Program-made: the position numbers and the translations under genes
Shown: in pieces, positions 51,220-54,269 of the stretch
How the letters are laid out: each line of letters begins with the position of its first letter
How positions within the stretch are numbered: the stretch's first letter is position 1
DNA from: Cryobacterium aureum
GTDB taxonomy: Bacteria > Actinomycetota > Actinomycetes > Actinomycetales > Microbacteriaceae
DNA length: 54,269 nt
Direction: 5' to 3'
NCBI RefSeq assembly: GCF_002954245.1
Contig: NZ_PPTG01000002.1
Location: 1 to 54,269 of the forward strand
The notes under the pieces: generated by a model
Told to the model about the DNA's origin: nothing
What the model saw: the letters and a program-made list of their open reading frames with translations, nothing else
Database searches by the model: none

Positions 51220-52399
51220 CCGTCGTTACCGTTCCGGCGAGGCCGAATGCGGTGCCGGTTCGGGCGGGCGCGATGGCGGCGGCGGTGTCGAGGTCGTCTC
51301 GCTTGCCGGACCCGGTCGCAACCGGAGTGTGGGCGGCGAGGCGCAGGGAGTCGTGAGTGGGGCCATCCGGTACGTCGGCCGGGCGATTCTTCGCGAACTC
51401 GCGGCGCAGAACGGGCACGACCTCTTCGCCGAGCAGGTCGAGCTGCTCGAGCACTGTCTTCAGCGGCAGGCCGGCGTGGTCCATCAGCCAGAGTTGGCGC
51501 TGGTAATCGCCGACGTAGTCGCGGAATCCGAGGGTGCGATCGATGACCTCCTGCGGGCTGCCCACTGTAAGTGGGGTCTGCGAGGTGAAGTCTTCCATGC
51601 TTGGGCCGTTGCCGTAAACCGGGGCGTTGTCGAAGTAGGGACGGAACTTGTGCTTGGCATCCTGGGAGTTCTTGCTCATGAACACCTGGCCGCCTAGCCC
51701 GACCATCGCCTGGGAAGCCGTGCCGTGGCCGTAGTGTTCGAAGCGTTGGCGGTAGTACTGCACCATCTTTGCGGTGTGCGAGGCTGGCCAGAAGATGTGG
51801 TTGGAGAAGAAGCCGTCGCCGTAGTACGCGGCCTGTTCGGCGATTTCGGGGCTGCGGATGCTGCCGTGCCAGACGAACGGCGGCACGCCGTCGAGCGGGC
51901 GCGGGGTGGACTGGAACCCCTGCAGCGGGGTGCGGAACTGGCCTTCCCAGTCGACGAAGTCCTCGCGCCAGAGGCGGCGGAGCAGGGCGTAGTTCTCGAG
52001 CGCGAGCGGGATGCCTTCACGGATGTCCTTGCCGAACCACGGGTAGACCGGGCCGGTGTTGCCGCGGCCCAGGGTAAGGTCGACGCGGCCGTCCGAGAGG
52101 TGCTGCAGCATCGCGAAGTCCTCGGCGATCTTCACCGGGTCGCTCGTTGTGATTAGCGTGGTCGCGGTGGAGAGGATGATGCGTTCGGTCTGCGCTGCGA
52201 TATAGCCGAGCATGGTGGTCGGCGACGACGGAACGAACGGCGGGTTGTGGTGCTCGCCGGTGGCGAAGACGTCGAGGCCCACCTCCTCGACCTTCTGCGC
52301 GATGGCGACCATGGCCTTGATCCGGGCATTCTCGGTGGGAGTGTCGCCCGTGGTGGGGTCGGTGGTGATATCCCCGACCGTGAAGATTCCGAACTGCAT
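51212..52399 (-). CDS. LLM-class flavin-dependent monooxygenase (CE1758-type)
   Basis: The product is 395 residues from the ATG at 52399 (MQFGIFTVGDITTDPTTG), with GGAGG about 7 nt upstream. A longer frame to 52624 runs into the glyA leader and is rejected. It is a luciferase-like TIM barrel: EVGLDVFATGEHHNPPFVPSSPTTMLGYIA, LSTATTLITTSDPVKIAEDFAMLQHLSDGRVDLTLGRG, and PPFVWHGSIRSPEIAEQAAYYGDGFF. Such enzymes use FMNH2 and O2 for hydroxylation or Baeyer-Villiger-type reactions. The substrate is unknown. It is translated together with the FMN reductase. Confidence 0.92.
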   Translation of the reverse strand: MQFGIFTVGDITTDPTTGDTPTENARIKAMVAIAQKVEEVGLDVFATGEHHNPPFVPSSPTTMLGYIAAQTERIILSTATTLITTSDPVKIAEDFAMLQHLSDGRVDLTLGRGNTGPVYPWFGKDIREGIPLALENYALLRRLWREDFVDWEGQFRTPLQGFQSTPRPLDGVPPFVWHGSIRSPEIAEQAAYYGDGFFSNHIFWPASHTAKMVQYYRQRFEHYGHGTASQAMVGLGGQVFMSKNSQDAKHKFRPYFDNAPVYGNGPSMEDFTSQTPLTVGSPQEVIDRTLGFRDYVGDYQRQLWLMDHAGLPLKTVLEQLDLLGEEVVPVLRREFAKNRPADVPDGPTHDSLRLAAHTPVATGSGKRDDLDTAAAIAPARTGTAFGLAGTVTTGA

Positions 52400-52593
52400 G
52401 TCGTCCTCCAAGTTTCTATGCGTCTGCATGTATATCGATGATAACGGTAGAACTTGCGCGGCTATTCCCGACCGCTCGAGATTCACGGCACGTGTGTGCG
52501 AAGTTGGCACGCGTTGCAACGAGTGCCAGCGTCCTGGGCGCGGGCCACGACGCGTGAGCGGATGTTTGGGCGGCGGGGGCCGGCATCCGCTGA

Positions 52594-52599
52594 TATACT
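52594..52599 (+). promoter_or_regulatory. -10 box of the glyA promoter
   Basis: TATACT, within TGATATACTG, lies just before the riboswitch. The transcript would begin within about 10 nt, at the first riboswitch bases. A matching -35 is not clear; TTGGGC at 52566 is too far away. Confidence 0.6.
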
Positions 52600-52601
52600 G
52601 A

Positions 52602-52682
52602 GCGGGTCGCAACTGGCGTAGCACGAAGATGGGTCACCATCGGGGAGCGACTGACACGGTTAGTGGCCGCACGCCTGGGCCG
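52602..52682 (+). promoter_or_regulatory. ZTP (pfl) riboswitch upstream of glyA
   Basis: Conserved blocks of the ZTP/ZMP riboswitch occur in the right order and spacing: GGGTCGCAACTGGCG (52604-52618), a short hairpin GATGG-GTCA-CCATC, CGGGGAGCGAC (52641-52651), a linker, then GCACGCCTGGGC (52669-52680). The class senses ZMP/ZTP, a purine intermediate that builds up when 10-formyl-THF is low, and turns on folate-cycle genes including glyA. The ribosome site AAGGAGAA follows 16 nt later. Confidence 0.92.
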
Positions 52683-52708
52683 CAACATCCATATATAAGG
52701 AGAACTCC

Positions 52709-54001
52709 GTGCCTGATTCCGCTACCACTATGAAGTCGACCTTCAACGAACCGCTCGCGGTCGTTGACCCCGAGATCGCCGCCGTTCTCGAGCAGGAGCT
52801 CGGCCGCCAGCGCGACTACCTCGAAATGATCGCGAGCGAAAACTTCGTTCCGCGCGCCGTACTGCAGTCGCAAGGCTCCGTGCTCACCAACAAGTATGCC
52901 GAGGGCTACCCTGGGCGCCGCTACTACGGCGGCTGCGAGTACGTCGACGTAGCCGAGCAGCTGGCCATCGACCGGGCAAAGTCGCTCTTCGGTGCCGCCT
53001 ACGCGAACGTGCAGCCGCACTCCGGTGCCACCGCCAACGCTGCGGTGCTCTCCGCCATCGCCACCCCCGGCGACACCATTCTCGGCCTCGAGCTGGCCCA
53101 CGGCGGTCACCTCACCCACGGCATGAAACTCAACTTCTCCGGCAAGCTGTACAACCCGGTCGCCTACGGTGTCGACCCGGAGACCTTCCGCGTCGACATG
53201 GACGTCGTGCGCGACAAGGCGCTGGAAAGCAAGCCGAAGGTCATCATCGCCGGTTGGTCGGCCTACCCGCGCCACCTCGACTTCGAGGCCTTCCGTGCCA
53301 TCGCCGACGAGGTCGGCGCGCTGCTCTGGGTCGACATGGCCCACTTCGCCGGACTCGTCGCTGCAGGCCTGCACCCCTCGCCCGTGCCATACGCCGACGT
53401 CGTGTCGAGCACCGTGCACAAGACCCTGGCCGGTCCGCGTTCTGGCTTCATTCTGTCGCGCGACATGGCCCTGGCCAAGAAGCTCAACAGCAACGTGTTC
53501 CCCGGCCAGCAGGGCGGGCCGCTTATGCACGTGATCGCAGCCAAGGCCACCGCGTTCAAGCTCGCCGCCGAGCCCGAGTTCAAGGAACGCCAGGAGCGCA
53601 CCCTGCGCGGTGCCAGCATCCTCGCCGACCGCCTCACCGCCGACGACTCGCGCTCGCACGGCATCGATGTGCTCACCGGCGGCACCGACGTGCACCTTGT
53701 GCTCGCCGACCTGCGCCACTCCGAGATCAACGGCCAGCAGGCCGAGGATGCCCTGCACAAGGTGGGCATCACCGTGAACCGCAACGCGGTTCCGTTCGAC
53801 CCGCGCCCGCCGATGGTCACCAGCGGCCTTCGCATCGGTACGCCGGCCCTGGCCACCCGCGGATTTGGCGACGTGGAGTTCACCGAGGTCGCCGACGTCA
53901 TCGCCGAGGCCCTCAAGCCCGGCGCTGACATCGCAGCCCTTCGCGCCCGCGTCGGCGCGCTCACCCGGGCGTTCCCGCTCTACTCCGGCCTGCAGCAGTA
54001 G
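52709..54001 (+). CDS. glyA: Serine hydroxymethyltransferase
   Basis: The product is 430 residues from the GTG at 52709, with AAGGAGAA about 5 nt upstream. It carries the family landmarks: [43 protein letters not shown] near the N-terminus, [14 protein letters not shown], and the PLP-lysine motif [18 protein letters not shown], followed by [32 protein letters not shown] lies near the C-terminus. The enzyme converts serine and THF to glycine and 5,10-methylene-THF. It is controlled by the ZTP riboswitch and is followed, after repeat G3, by folD, which uses its product. Confidence 0.98.
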   Translation: MPDSATTMKSTFNEPLAVVDPEIAAVLEQELGRQRDYLEMIASENFVPRAVLQSQGSVLTNKYAEGYPGRRYYGGCEYVDVAEQLAIDRAKSLFGAAYANVQPHSGATANAAVLSAIATPGDTILGLELAHGGHLTHGMKLNFSGKLYNPVAYGVDPETFRVDMDVVRDKALESKPKVIIAGWSAYPRHLDFEAFRAIADEVGALLWVDMAHFAGLVAAGLHPSPVPYADVVSSTVHKTLAGPRSGFILSRDMALAKKLNSNVFPGQQGGPLMHVIAAKATAFKLAAEPEFKERQERTLRGASILADRLTADDSRSHGIDVLTGGTDVHLVLADLRHSEINGQQAEDALHKVGITVNRNAVPFDPRPPMVTSGLRIGTPALATRGFGDVEFTEVADVIAEALKPGADIAALRARVGALTRAFPLYSGLQQ

Positions 54002-54097
54002 CTTTCTCGAAAACGGAGGCCGCCGGCCGGCCCGGCCGGCGCCATCCCCTGTCTCGCTGCTGCGCGGAACCCGGCCGGTACCCAGCCATCACCACTG

Positions 54098-54172
54098 GAC
54101 GGGGCCTGGGCCCCGTCCCTGGGCCCAGGTTATAACCTGGGCCCGCGGACCGGGCCCGGGCCCCGTCCCAGC
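54098..54172. repeat. GGGCCC-rich hairpin repeat, copy G3
   Basis: A GGACGGGGCCTGGGCCCC box is followed by a stem GTCCCTGGGCCCAG / CTGGGCCCGCGGAC (12 of 14 pairs) around GTTATAAC. The inner part is a perfect palindrome. It is then followed by a GGACCGGGCCCGGGCCCC box. It lies between glyA and folD and could attenuate read-through. Confidence 0.8.
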
Positions 54173-54207
54173 GAACTGAACCGAATGAACAAAAGTAGGG
54201 AACCACG

Positions 54208-54269
54208 ATGACGGCAATCACACTCGACGGGGTCAAGACCGCCTCCGACATCAAGGCCGAGCTGCGGGA
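54208..54269 (+). CDS. folD: Bifunctional methylene-THF dehydrogenase/cyclohydrolase, N-terminal fragment (cut by window edge)
   Basis: The frame from the ATG at 54208 reads MTAITLDGVKTASDIKAELR before the window ends, with a TAGGGAA ribosome site upstream. The LDGxxTAxxIKxEL pattern is the usual FolD N-terminus. The enzyme oxidises 5,10-methylene-THF and hydrolyses the product to 10-formyl-THF, the next step after glyA. Only 20 codons are visible, so the call also rests on the glyA context. Confidence 0.85.
   Translation, partial: MTAITLDGVKTASDIKAELR

Overview
The window looks like high-GC actinobacterial chromosome, most likely a member of the Microbacteriaceae. The evidence is the GC-rich codon use, GTG/TTG starts, the homodimeric-type NADP isocitrate dehydrogenase, an Mrp operon with fused A and B subunits, and a glyA-folD pair with an actinobacterial-style leader. 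I cannot name the genus from sequence alone.

Region 1 (1 to about 22.5 kb) is accessory DNA. It starts inside an IS3-family element (1-127). It then runs through a chain of one- to four-gene modules: an S66/MccF-like peptidase (frameshifted), an arginase-family hydrolase, two SAM methyltransferases, a small membrane protein, a WYL regulator with an oxidoreductase and an MFS pump, a YkgJ/pentapeptide-repeat protein, an XRE regulator with an MFS pump and a PRISE-type reductase, a nitroreductase, a lipoprotein/adaptor/MacB-type ABC operon, an SRPBCC protein and a frameshifted WapI-like immunity gene. Most modules are separated by a directly oriented, imperfectly palindromic repeat of about 26 bp (left arm CCCGTAAG, centre CGAACCC, right arm TACGGGAC). 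I see about a dozen copies here and none in the rest of the window. In three modules the gene's stop codon lies in or next to a repeat copy. An IS30-family element (4957-7665) sits exactly inside one copy with a 2-bp duplication, and is itself interrupted by an IS110-family element (5724-7177). The layout resembles a gene-cassette array whose cargo looks like resistance and self-protection genes. No integrase is visible and the repeat does not meet the integron attC definition.

Region 2 (22.5-43 kb) has a more core character: a cupin, a DUF4389 membrane protein, an alkyltransferase-like DNA repair protein, a GNAT enzyme, icd with a strong terminator, a P1B-type metal ATPase, two tandem large secreted subtilases, two MFS transporters, a DUF2568 protein, purU and an amino-acid permease. 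Two dispersed signals appear here. One is a GGGCCC-rich hairpin family (three copies, the third between glyA and folD). The other is an over-represented GCATCCGTT/AACGGATGC word that also forms an inverted pair in the terminator after the first protease.

Region 3 (43-54.3 kb) holds a complete six-gene Mrp Na+/H+ antiporter operon (A/B fused, C, D, E, F, G, joined by 4-nt overlaps), a small lipoprotein locus, a flavin monooxygenase plus FMN reductase pair, and glyA behind a clear ZTP riboswitch, followed by the start of folD. purU, glyA and folD together give the right half a one-carbon/folate theme.
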